Assembly (NCBI RefSeq): GCF_007991215.1
Contig: NZ_BJXX01000016.1
Coordinates: 1 to 55,892, forward strand
Source of the DNA: Aneurinibacillus danicus
GTDB lineage: Bacteria; Bacillota; Bacilli; Aneurinibacillales; Aneurinibacillaceae
Direction: 5' to 3'
Length of the DNA stretch: 55,892 nt
Numbering within the stretch: position 1 is the first letter of the stretch; each line of letters begins with the position of its first letter. The notes below the pieces were generated by a model. It had not been told where the DNA came from and did no database searches. It was given only the letters and a program-made list of their open reading frames with translations. Shown piece after piece: positions 8,774 through 16,795 of this stretch. The position numbers and the translations under genes are program-made.

Positions 8774-9740
8774 GCTGCTTCACCTCGTACGCAACACAAT
8801 AGTTTTCTATATTTCGGTTTGCTTCTATGGAACCATCGTTCTTTACTAGCACATAGGCCGCCTCTGGCTTTCGCTGCCGCAACCAGGGAGGTCCTTGCTC
8901 CGTCCCTAAAATCAACAGGCATTTCGCATAGACTTCTGCTGCCGTCAAATCGGGAAGCAATACCGTCGCCTGCCAGATGTCAGAAGAAGCGGACTTCTGT
9001 GTCCGCGGATCTATAATATGGTGCGAAACACTTCCGTTCGACTGCCGCCAGCGCCGTTTCTCCCAACTGCTTGTAGCAATGCCTACAGTCCCGGCATGAA
9101 GCGTAAGGCGGGCTACCTCTCTTTTCTCGTCTCTCGGTTCTAGAATCTGAATCTGCCATGGAAGACCTGTCGCTTCGTCACTCCAGGCCACAATATCCCC
9201 TCCCGCGTTTAATAGCCCTTCCCTTCTCCCTTCCTTCTGCAACCAGTCCGCCATCTTCTGTACACTCCATCCTTTTGCGATGCCTCCAAGATCAATCCAG
9301 TTCCCTGCGTCAATCGTGATTGGTGTATAGGCCTTCCCATTTTTAAAACAATAAATCTGTTTGGGTTGAGCAGCCTGATTGGATCGATATAATAACGAGT
9401 TTTCGTTACCTGCCGGAAATTTATCACGCATACGTTCAAAACTTTCGGCATATCCCAATGAAGAAAGCTGCTTACCGAGATAGTGACAGAAGAGGCCATC
9501 CGTCTCCCGGTAATATACTTCCGCTTCCCGCATAAGATGATAGATAAGCGCAGAGACGATATGAAGCGGGGCATCTGATTGGTTGATGCGCGTGATTTCG
9601 CTGTTTGGAAGGAATCGACTCGCTTTTTGTTCCACATACGCCATCCAGGCCTCTACTTCCCGATGTGAAGCATTTGAAAGCCCCAGCGTGGAACACATCG
9701 TATTCATCGCCCGAAATGTATGCATATTCTTATGAGGCAT
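8757..9740 (-). CDS. apbE: ApbE-family FAD:protein FMN transferase
   Basis: About 327 residues. ApbE proteins attach FMN from FAD to a threonine of target proteins. Conserved blocks are seen: PNSEITRIN, IDLGGIAKGW, NAGGDI and HHIIDPRT. Most ApbE proteins are lipoproteins, but this one has no signal peptide, so it would act in the cytoplasm unless the start is wrong. It overlaps the upstream gene by 11 bp and the downstream YedZ-like gene by 17 bp. No protein with the usual flavinylation motif (S/T-GAT) is encoded nearby, so its substrate is elsewhere or atypical. Confidence 0.88.
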   Translation of the reverse strand: MPHKNMHTFRAMNTMCSTLGLSNASHREVEAWMAYVEQKASRFLPNSEITRINQSDAPLHIVSALIYHLMREAEVYYRETDGLFCHYLGKQLSSLGYAESFERMRDKFPAGNENSLLYRSNQAAQPKQIYCFKNGKAYTPITIDAGNWIDLGGIAKGWSVQKMADWLQKEGRREGLLNAGGDIVAWSDEATGLPWQIQILEPRDEKREVARLTLHAGTVGIATSSWEKRRWRQSNGSVSHHIIDPRTQKSASSDIWQATVLLPDLTAAEVYAKCLLILGTEQGPPWLRQRKPEAAYVLVKNDGSIEANRNIENYCVAYEVKQHVECI

Positions 9741-10236
9741 GGGATTTCGCCGTCCTTATCTCGCTACCCGGTCCTGCCATGCTTCCCTTAGAGATCGATT
9801 TTACACCCACTCCCTGATAAATATGTGCCTGTTCTCTATCTCCGTGTTCAAGTTCCTTATGATGCTCCCATTCTTCATCATCACTATCATCTTTGTCATG
9901 GTCATGCTCTTCGTCGTAGCCTTCATCTTTTACAAATCGCTGATACTCTCTTTGTTCATTGCTTTTTCTCGCTTCATAGTCCTTCCATTCCATACGTATC
10001 TCATCCATAAGATTTTTTTCTGCATCCGCATCCATTTGTATAGCTTGCGATTGCTGTGCAGCAGACTTTGCCTGTTGTGTCCTCCCCTCCTGTTGTATAG
10101 GAGCAGCTAGTTCGGCAGGTACTCCCTGTGCCTCCTGCTTCCTTGCATCCGCTTCCTTCGTAACCTCGACCAATCCGACAAAAGCGGCCACACTCGACAA
10201 ACCGACCGCCCATTTTACCCATGCTTGCTTTTTCAT
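9730..10236 (-). CDS. membrane-anchored, strongly acidic His/Asp-rich protein
   Basis: A 168-residue protein of no recognised family. An N-terminal signal or anchor segment (about residues 8-24, WAVGLSSVAAFVGLV) is followed by a Gln/Ala-rich linker and then a charged stretch at about residues 104-136 dominated by Glu, Asp and His (DEEHDHDKDDSDDEEW). That composition suggests metal binding or calcium-dependent folding outside the membrane. The ribosome binding site GGGAGGAAAATAG fixes the start. It is the first gene of the operon with apbE and the YedZ-like protein. It lacks the known flavinylation motif. Confidence 0.7.
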   Translation of the reverse strand: MKKQAWVKWAVGLSSVAAFVGLVEVTKEADARKQEAQGVPAELAAPIQQEGRTQQAKSAAQQSQAIQMDADAEKNLMDEIRMEWKDYEARKSNEQREYQRFVKDEGYDEEHDHDKDDSDDEEWEHHKELEHGDREQAHIYQGVGVKSISKGSMAGPGSEIRTAKSHAS

Positions 10237-10328
10237 CTATTTTCCTCCCTAGTGCGGTAATTGCTTTTACTATATCCTCCATATCTGAAAATAGCATGAA
10301 AAAACACTCTTCTTTTCTTTCTTCATTT

Positions 10329-10343
10329 TAGTATCAGGTACTA
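10329..10343. promoter_or_regulatory. palindromic operator upstream of nitroreductase
   Basis: TAGTATCAGGTACTA is a 5-5-5 inverted repeat (TAGTA/TACTA) ending 11 bp before a TATAAT hexamer at 10355-10360. In Bacillus, HxlR/DUF24 regulators such as YodB use AGTA/TACT half-sites in front of nitroreductase and azoreductase genes; assignment to that family is inference. Confidence 0.5.
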
Positions 10344-10402
10344 ACACTTTATGTTATAATGAATGCTGATTGACAGTATCCGTAAAGCAGGTGACATTGA
10401 AC

Positions 10403-11050
10403 ATGCAATATCATGATTTCAAAGACATCATCCTGAACCGGCGGAGCGTACGAAAGTTTATCGAACAGCCGGTTAGTATTGAAGACGTGAAAGAACTCAT
10501 CGACTGCGCGCGCTATGCGCCCAGCGATACAAACTCGCAGACATGGGAATTCATCGCGATTTTGAATACAGAAAAGATTAAAGAAATCTCCGACATGACA
10601 TGGGAAGAGCTGCACAAAATCGCCGATGAGGCAAAAAAACGCGGGCTTGAGAAGGAAGCCCGCCTGCTGGCGCGTTCCTTCGGTCCGTATGCGACCGCAT
10701 TTACCGGTGCACCGGCGCTCATCGTCTGCCTGGCCACGCCGTATACGTCGAAGTTCCGCGAAAAAATCTTCGATCCGATTATGATCAGCGAGCCGTCGTT
10801 CTGGGACGAAGAAGGCATTAAAAGCAGTTGCCTCGCAATCCAGAATCTAATGCTGGCCGCCCATGCAAAGGGACTCGCGACATGCGCCATGACCGGACCG
10901 GTCCTGCTCGCTCAGCATCGGATGCGGGAATATCTGCAAATCCCGGCGGAAAAGCAAATCAACATGGTTATTGCGCTCGGCCATCCTGCCGAAGTACCGG
11001 CACGGCTGCCGCGCAAACCGGTGGAAGACATCCTGCAAATTATCGAATAG
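10403..11050 (+). CDS. nitroreductase family protein
   Basis: A 215-residue FMN-dependent nitroreductase fold protein. The N-terminal signature NRRSVRKF and ARYAPSDTNSQTWEF bind FMN; later blocks are SCLAIQNLMLAAHAKGLATCAMTG and MVIALGHP. The open frame allows a TTG start at 10370, but the ATG at 10403 is preferred because GCAGGTGA precedes it at proper spacing. Probable roles are reduction of quinones or nitroaromatics with NAD(P)H. It sits behind the palindrome at 10329-10343 and is followed 10 bp after its stop by repeat R1, which can act as its terminator. Confidence 0.93.
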   Translation: MQYHDFKDIILNRRSVRKFIEQPVSIEDVKELIDCARYAPSDTNSQTWEFIAILNTEKIKEISDMTWEELHKIADEAKKRGLEKEARLLARSFGPYATAFTGAPALIVCLATPYTSKFREKIFDPIMISEPSFWDEEGIKSSCLAIQNLMLAAHAKGLATCAMTGPVLLAQHRMREYLQIPAEKQINMVIALGHPAEVPARLPRKPVEDILQIIE

Positions 11051-11059
11051 AGGGAAAAT

Positions 11060-11190
11060 GAGAAAAACTCGCGGGCGTTGCCGCTCGTCCTTTTTCCTCA
11101 AAGAAGCCAAACAGCCGCTTTGTGTCGCTCCGCATCACACGCTCCACAAGGAAAAAGGAACGTTTGGCACACGCCTCGCGAGTTTTTCTC
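11060..11190. repeat. dispersed repeat R1, copy 1
   Basis: A 131-bp element bounded by the inverted repeat GAGAAAAACTCGCG / CGCGAGTTTTTCTC. The interior includes TCACACGCTCCACAAGG and GGAACGTTTGGCACACGCC, shared with copies 3 and 4, and CGTTGCCGCTCGTCC, shared with copies 2 and 4. The ends form a stem followed by a T run, so it can terminate transcription after the nitroreductase gene. It is joined directly to an R3-like block. Confidence 0.85.
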
Positions 11191-11345
11191 GCTTACGAAT
11201 GGAGGGAAAGGCCTTTGCCTTTTTCCACATTGAAATCACCCTCTCATTCTCTTCTCTCTTTTCCTTCTTACCACAAAAAGACAGCCTCCCTTCCCTCCAT
11301 TTTCATGACAAAGCTTGTGGCTAATCAGCCATGGTGGATTTTTTT
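11191..11345 (+). repeat. dispersed repeat R3, full copy
   Basis: This block aligns along about 150 bp with the reverse complement of 49260-49435: a hairpin GGCCTTTGCCTTTTTCC, CATTGAAATC, a pyrimidine-rich stretch, CCCTTCCC, a TTTTCATG box, and CCATGGTGG followed by T-rich sequence. It is noncoding and lies in the leader of the DCC-family gene. Confidence 0.75.
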
Positions 11346-11387
11346 AAAAAGAGGTAGTATTGAAAGTGGAGAAGGGAGGCTTTACCC

Positions 11388-11810
11388 ATGCATAACTCCA
11401 GGCAAACCGATATTCAGCATACTATTCTTCTCTTTGACGGCGTCTGTAACCTGTGCAATCAGGCCGTCCTTTTCATTATTCCGCGGGACCCGAAAGAAAC
11501 GATCCGTTTCGCTTCCCTGCAGTCGGATACAGGACAGCGTTTGCTGGGCCAGCACGGTCTTTCCGCAGACAGATTGGATACGATGGTACTGATCGACAGA
11601 GGAAAAGCGTACACAAAGTCGTCGGCAGCGCTTCGAATCGCGCGAAAACTTCATTGGCCATGGCCGCTTTTTTACCTGTTTATTCTTATTCCTCGGCCGC
11701 TCCGGGATACGGTATACGACTGGATCGCCAGCAACCGCTACCGCTGGTTCGGCAAGAAAGAGCAATGCATGCTGCCGACGCCTCAAACTCGCCGGCGATT
11801 TCTCGAATGA
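11388..11810 (+). CDS. DCC-family (DUF393) thiol-disulfide oxidoreductase-like protein
   Basis: A 140-residue protein with the family signature DGVCNLC (D17, C20, C23), a thioredoxin-like CxxC, and the typical later elements RFASLQSD, SAALRIARKL, PLFYLFILIPRPLRDTVYDWIASNRYRWFG. Members are small cytoplasmic or membrane-associated proteins of unknown redox role. The ribosome binding site GGGAGG lies 9 bp before ATG 11388. It converges on the siderophore operon with a 24-bp gap and no obvious terminator. Confidence 0.88.
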   Translation: MHNSRQTDIQHTILLFDGVCNLCNQAVLFIIPRDPKETIRFASLQSDTGQRLLGQHGLSADRLDTMVLIDRGKAYTKSSAALRIARKLHWPWPLFYLFILIPRPLRDTVYDWIASNRYRWFGKKEQCMLPTPQTRRRFLE

Positions 11811-11834
11811 TCCGCACCTATGCAATCGTTAACG

Positions 11835-13655
11835 TTATTGAGTGCTCGCCGTCTTTTCTTTTAAAAGAAAATATAGCGCATTTTTCACTTTGCCGAATTC
11901 GGAAGCGTGCGGGCGGTCATCGTCATCTTTGTATCCGTAATCGACCATACGATTGCGGTTCAGGCACAATTTCGTCAACTCGGGCTTAAACAGGTCAAAC
12001 ATTTCAAAACGCTCCTGCAGATGAGGGAACCGCTGCTGGTAAGCTTGAATCGCATCGACCAGTCGGCTCCAGAATGTCCGTTCTTCCAGCAAACCGTTGT
12101 TGACCAGAAGATTGGACAAGTACCTCAGGTGACAAATGAACAGGCCCGTAAAAATAAATTGCGTCAAACCTTCCGGCGGCTCGCTGCGCAGCACAGCCTT
12201 TAGCTCTTTCGTTAGCGCTTTAAGCTCAGGCAAAGGCTGGTCGCTGATGTTCACATCATCTACAAAATCTTTGATAGCCAGGCGATGCGGCATATAATCC
12301 TTCAAGACAAGAATTGTATTCTGCCCGTGCGGCGAGAATACGGTGCCGTATTGATATAAATAATGCAGCAACGGCGGCATTATTACCTGGAATAATCGCT
12401 TCGTCCACTCCTCCGCCGACAAGCCGGAACGTTCGATGAGACTTTGCACGAACGGTTTGCCGTTTTTGTCCGTGTGCAACAGCGCGGCAAGCGTAATCGG
12501 ATGCTCACCGTCCTCCAGATACGTATAAATGCTCTCCCGCCAGATCGTCCCCAGCATCTCAAGGTATTGATACGGCGCATGCTCCAGGTTTTCGTAATAA
12601 ATATGGCTGCAGTTGATGCTTGCAACCTCCCCCGGAAGAATGACCCGGCATTCCTCTTTTAAGAACGGATCGTTTTCTTGAATGCCTTTGATATATTCCG
12701 TAATCTTCGGCGCAATCAGTGTACGCTCAGTCGGTAATCCTCTATATACGAGCGTGTTGAGAATACTCATCGGAAGCTTTACATGATGCTTTGATTTATC
12801 CGTCGTGTTTACGAATGTCCGGATGGACTGCTGCGGAAGATACATATCCGGTCCATCTCCCAGGGGAACGATGTGACCTAAAGCTAAGTCTTCTGCATAG
12901 TTTTGAATAATGACGTTTTTCCACTGCCATTCGTGAATCGGCATGAAATAATAATCTTCACGCTTGTATCCTTTCTCCTGCATGACATTTTCAAATCGGG
13001 CCTTCGTACTTCCATCCAGCTCATGTTCCATCAACGCTTCGAAATTCAACCCTTCAACGGATTGGAATGTTGCCCGGTCTTTATGGACGGCAATCCAGGA
13101 CAGCCGGATTTCCTTCTGATTTTCAGGGGCGAAGTTCAGGTAATCGTCGTAGCCGAATCCGATCCTCCCTTTATTGTATGTAATCCACGGATGGCCGGTC
13201 ATCTCCCCCTCCAGGATGGCGTAGTCGACATCGACCAACTCATCGGATGTTCTGGACTCCTTGGACAGGATATGGGCATCAGCAAGCAGTGTATGGTTCA
13301 ATTCCTTAATCAAATGCCCCGCCGTCTCCGGTGACATGCCTATCATCTTCTGAATGTCCAGCAGGAACTCAATCGCGCTCGCAGCCTCCTTCCACTCTCC
13401 GTCCGCAAAAACTTCAATCGAATCATGCTTCACGTCAAAACTATCAAATAAGCGTTCCGCCGCGGAAAAGCGATACTTTTTCTGTTCTGAAATCGACAGT
13501 TCGTATCGATCGATTTCGCCCTCCTGATCGATCATCTCTGGATGAAGCATGTCCTCGTACATATATTCCGAAAACATTTTTGCGAGAAGTTTTCGATTCA
13601 CTTCTATCCATGTTCTCTCATCCAACACTTTTTCTACTTCATTGATAAATAGCAT
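11835..13655 (-). CDS. rhbF: IucA/IucC-family siderophore synthetase (IucC/RhbF type)
   Basis: A 606-residue NRPS-independent siderophore synthetase that forms an amide between a carboxylate and an N-hydroxy-N-acetyl-diamine using ATP. Family features seen: HPWITYNKGRIGFG, MPIHEWQWKN, SIRTFVNTT, KLPMSILNTLVYRGLPTERTL and SPHGQNTILVLKD. By order it matches rhbF of the rhizobactin 1021 cluster and should add the second side arm to citrate. It is the last gene of the operon. Start supported by GGAGGGCAACG. Confidence 0.93.
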   Translation of the reverse strand: MLFINEVEKVLDERTWIEVNRKLLAKMFSEYMYEDMLHPEMIDQEGEIDRYELSISEQKKYRFSAAERLFDSFDVKHDSIEVFADGEWKEAASAIEFLLDIQKMIGMSPETAGHLIKELNHTLLADAHILSKESRTSDELVDVDYAILEGEMTGHPWITYNKGRIGFGYDDYLNFAPENQKEIRLSWIAVHKDRATFQSVEGLNFEALMEHELDGSTKARFENVMQEKGYKREDYYFMPIHEWQWKNVIIQNYAEDLALGHIVPLGDGPDMYLPQQSIRTFVNTTDKSKHHVKLPMSILNTLVYRGLPTERTLIAPKITEYIKGIQENDPFLKEECRVILPGEVASINCSHIYYENLEHAPYQYLEMLGTIWRESIYTYLEDGEHPITLAALLHTDKNGKPFVQSLIERSGLSAEEWTKRLFQVIMPPLLHYLYQYGTVFSPHGQNTILVLKDYMPHRLAIKDFVDDVNISDQPLPELKALTKELKAVLRSEPPEGLTQFIFTGLFICHLRYLSNLLVNNGLLEERTFWSRLVDAIQAYQQRFPHLQERFEMFDLFKPELTKLCLNRNRMVDYGYKDDDDRPHASEFGKVKNALYFLLKEKTASTQ

Positions 13656-13705
13656 CGTTGCCCTCCTTCAATTTCTGTACCTTTATAAAATTCGCCGCCT
13701 TCCCT

Positions 13706-14911
13706 CTATTCCGCCGTTTTGGTTCCGTTCATTGCTTTGTTTCTATACGTTGCTGCACCAACAATGATAAGATGAAGCGCAAAAATGAAGGCGGCAGCGA
13801 TAAACGGCGAAGCTAACGAATAATCCTCCACCAGCGCCAGAGCGCTTAAAGGCGCTAATAGCAGCCCGAGGTTTTGGAAAGACGATAGAATGCTGTAATG
13901 ATAATGAGCATTTTGGCTCCGCTGAAACAAATAAATATCCAGGATTGCCTGGCAGATGGCCAGACAGAAGCCGAACAGACACCGGGAAAAAATAAGCCAT
14001 CCGAGACCCGGGCTAATGCCCTGCACGATCAAACTGAGGAATAATAGCCAGCCCGATATCTTATAAAAAGACGGGAGTTTTTCCAGACTGCACCGCTTTA
14101 TGACAGGGAGCGCCAGTACGGCCATTAGGCTCGGAATCAAGAATAAGATGCTGCTGCTGACGAAAGAAGTATGAAAGGTCCCCTCCGTAAAAATAGTGAA
14201 AAACGGGCGGATAACATTGACCGAAAAGTGCAGGGTGAAAATAAGCAGGGCCATTTTCACGAAAAACATTATGTTGACCTCATTCTTCTCTGTCCCCTGT
14301 ACATCGTTTTCTTCCGATTTATCCACTACAGATTCAAACGTAGTTTTATTCCTAAAGCTTTTCTTGAAAACTATGAAGCAAACAATCCCTTGCAGCAGGT
14401 CTAGCAGAGCAATCCACCAGAAGATTTGTAAAGGGGCTGCAAGGTTGATGACCCAGCCGCTGGTTATCGTCGAGGCGATAATCGCTGACTGAAGTACCGC
14501 ATGATACGTTCCCGTCACCTGTTTCTTTTCGCTTCCGGCTGCCTGAATCATAATCGTATACAGCAGCAAGTAGCTGCTTTTGAATATCAATAGCATAATA
14601 GAAAACACAAGGAATTGCTGTTCGTTTTCCGATATAGCCATTAAAGCGCATGAAATGGCGGTCCCTGCCTGTCCGGCAATCAACAGTCGCTTACTGTCTA
14701 TTTTTTTTGAAAGAAAGCCCCAGACGGGGGAAGCGAGAACCACGGTTAATCGGCAGGCGAATATATACCACCCGGTAAAACCGTAATCCTCCACGCCAAA
14801 CACTTTTTGAAAGAACTGCGGATAAAACGGAGACAGCAGAACTTCCGTATAGACAAACAGGAACACGCAGGTGAACAATACAACCGAGACTACACGCTTA
14901 TCGTCACGCAT
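13706..14911 (-). CDS. MFS transporter, probable siderophore exporter
   Basis: A 401-residue protein with about twelve hydrophobic segments and an MFS loop motif (WGFLSKKIDSKRLLIAGQ, residues about 59-76). It is embedded in the biosynthetic operon between the N-hydroxylase and the second synthetase, overlapping the hydroxylase end by 22 bp, so export of the finished siderophore is the likely role. The start has AGGGAAGAA directly before ATG. Specificity is inferred from context only. Confidence 0.88.
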   Translation of the reverse strand: MRDDKRVVSVVLFTCVFLFVYTEVLLSPFYPQFFQKVFGVEDYGFTGWYIFACRLTVVLASPVWGFLSKKIDSKRLLIAGQAGTAISCALMAISENEQQFLVFSIMLLIFKSSYLLLYTIMIQAAGSEKKQVTGTYHAVLQSAIIASTITSGWVINLAAPLQIFWWIALLDLLQGIVCFIVFKKSFRNKTTFESVVDKSEENDVQGTEKNEVNIMFFVKMALLIFTLHFSVNVIRPFFTIFTEGTFHTSFVSSSILFLIPSLMAVLALPVIKRCSLEKLPSFYKISGWLLFLSLIVQGISPGLGWLIFSRCLFGFCLAICQAILDIYLFQRSQNAHYHYSILSSFQNLGLLLAPLSALALVEDYSLASPFIAAAFIFALHLIIVGAATYRNKAMNGTKTAE

Positions 14912-16236
14912 TTCTTCCCTAATCCAAACGTTTGGAAAACATTCTTTTCATGGACCGGATATACTTCTCTTCCTGCAAGATAATTGATAATGACAGAGTT
15001 GCGGTAGGCTCCCAATCCGAGATCCGGCGCGCCGACACCGTGCGTATGCAGCTCGCCGTTCTGAACGAAAATTTCATTCGGCGTGTTGATATGCGTCTTA
15101 AGCCGGTAATCGCGCGTCACCTGATACCTTCCCCTATCATCCCAGCAAATAAGATTCTTTATGCCTGAGAGAAAACCCGGTATGCCCGGTCTGTATCCGG
15201 TACCGAGAATCACGACATCTGAGCTGTGCTCAAACTCTTCCTCTTTTATCCATTGCAGGCAGCGCAAGGACCACGCACCCTTCCTTTCCTCTATATCCAG
15301 CACTTCCGTCATGGATTGAAGCTGGACATCGGGCATTTCTTCGGCGACAGAACGTTCATAGAGCAAATCGTAAATATCAGCAATCGTTTTCGCGCTAATG
15401 CCTTTATAGAGCAAATCCTGTTCGGGCAATATCTCATCTTTCTTATCCTGCGGCAGGTTATAGAAGAAATGAATATAATCAGGCGAGAAATACTCCAGCC
15501 CCAGCTTCGAGTATTCCATCGGGAAAAAGCCTTTTGATCGGGTGAACCAGCTGAGTTTGAAACCAAATTTGCTCTGCTCTTTCACCAAATCGTAGAACAC
15601 CTCGGCCGCGCTCTGTCCCGAACCGATCACGGTAACGGACTTTGCCCCCAAACAATAATGTTTCTTCTCCAGATACTGCGAAGAATGGAAGACCGTATTG
15701 CCGAGTTTGCTTCGCAAATGTTCCGGCACGAACGGCTGCGTCCCGGTCCCGATAACAAGATGCTTGCTGAAATAGCGCTCTACGGCTTCTGTTCCTGTAT
15801 CTCTCACATGAACTTCATATAAGAATTCCCCGTTCAATTCAAAAAGAGCTACGTCGATTACTTCCTTGCCAAAGCGGCACTCTTCCAATTGATCGGCTGT
15901 CCAACGGCAATAATGATTGTATTCTTTTCGCGGAATCTTGAAATTCTCCAGGAAATAAAAATGATAGAGCCGCTTATGCTCCTGCAGATAGTTAAGAAAG
16001 CTGAATCTGCTTTTCACATCCGCCATACTGACGAGATCGGCCAGAAAGGGAACCTGCAGGGTCGTTCCCTCAATCAGCATGCCCGGATGCCAGTCGAATT
16101 CCTGCTTTTTCTCAAAAAATACGGCATCAAGCTCAGGAACGCTATCAAGCAGGGCCGCCAGTCCCAAATTAAAAGGACCGATGCCAATGCCGATGATGTC
16201 AAACACACTTTCAGGCTCTTTGCGTATCAAAGACAT
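14890..16236 (-). CDS. rhbE: L-lysine/ornithine N-hydroxylase-type flavin monooxygenase
   Basis: About 448 residues, IucD/RhbE family. An FAD-binding motif (GIGIGPFNLGLAALL) near the N-terminus, the NADPH-binding segment VTVIGSGQSAAEVFYDL, and a late ATGY-like motif (VVILGTGYRPGIPGFL). In this cluster the substrate should be 1,3-diaminopropane, hydroxylated on one nitrogen. The frame opens at 16254, but GAGGAAGTGG spaced before the ATG at 16236 makes that start better; it overlaps the acetyltransferase gene by 26 bp. Confidence 0.92.
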   Translation of the reverse strand: MSLIRKEPESVFDIIGIGIGPFNLGLAALLDSVPELDAVFFEKKQEFDWHPGMLIEGTTLQVPFLADLVSMADVKSRFSFLNYLQEHKRLYHFYFLENFKIPRKEYNHYCRWTADQLEECRFGKEVIDVALFELNGEFLYEVHVRDTGTEAVERYFSKHLVIGTGTQPFVPEHLRSKLGNTVFHSSQYLEKKHYCLGAKSVTVIGSGQSAAEVFYDLVKEQSKFGFKLSWFTRSKGFFPMEYSKLGLEYFSPDYIHFFYNLPQDKKDEILPEQDLLYKGISAKTIADIYDLLYERSVAEEMPDVQLQSMTEVLDIEERKGAWSLRCLQWIKEEEFEHSSDVVILGTGYRPGIPGFLSGIKNLICWDDRGRYQVTRDYRLKTHINTPNEIFVQNGELHTHGVGAPDLGLGAYRNSVIINYLAGREVYPVHEKNVFQTFGLGKKCVTISV

Positions 16237-16795
16237 GCTTCCACTTCCTCTCAAAATTCTCTCTATGGCAAAACATCAACAATCCGGTCTTATCGGGAAG
16301 CTCTATCGGCTTAACCGGCTCAAAACCACATGTTTCGAATATGTGTATCATCTTCTTGTTTCGGATGTCCGGTTCCGCTACAATCTTTTTCGTCCGGGCA
16401 GTTAAGAACTGAAAGCGAACCATCGCCCGCAGCAGCGGGAGGGCGTAGCCTTTTCCGAGAAATTCTTTCTCTCCGATGAGCAAATGGATGCCCTGATCGA
16501 ACAAATCATACGGATAGTAATCTTCGATAATATCCCCCTTGACCCAGTAGGCTTCCCAATAACTCATCGGGATTTCTTCAATGCAACCTAAATAAAGCGT
16601 CTGATGCTGATCGTTTAAAAATTTCTCCAAATGCCGCTTGTATTTTTCCAGAGAAATATTTAGCTTCCAGAATGGAATCACATGCTCTTCCTGCATCCAT
16701 CTGTGGAGCAAGTGCAGGTCTCGTTCGTACTCTACTTTGACGAAGGAGATCGTCTTGTTTATGTCTTGATCGAATTGCGTATAGCTGCTATTCAC
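16211..16795 (-). CDS. rhbD: GNAT acyltransferase (IucB/RhbD type)
   Basis: A 194-residue GNAT-fold enzyme resembling siderophore N-acetyltransferases: LHRWMQEEHVIPFW near the N-terminus, HLLIGEKEFLGKGYALPLLRAMV (acetyl-CoA loop) and a C-terminal IFETCGFEP. It should acetylate the hydroxylated diamine to the hydroxamate. It overlaps neighbours on both sides (26 bp and 8 bp), typical of a tightly coupled operon. Confidence 0.9.
   Translation of the reverse strand: MNSSYTQFDQDINKTISFVKVEYERDLHLLHRWMQEEHVIPFWKLNISLEKYKRHLEKFLNDQHQTLYLGCIEEIPMSYWEAYWVKGDIIEDYYPYDLFDQGIHLLIGEKEFLGKGYALPLLRAMVRFQFLTARTKKIVAEPDIRNKKMIHIFETCGFEPVKPIELPDKTGLLMFCHRENFERKWKHVFDTQRA

Noticed and set aside
9730-10236. 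FMN-binding target of ApbE
   Set aside because: No S/T-GAT-type flavinylation motif is present; only its operon position suggests a link.
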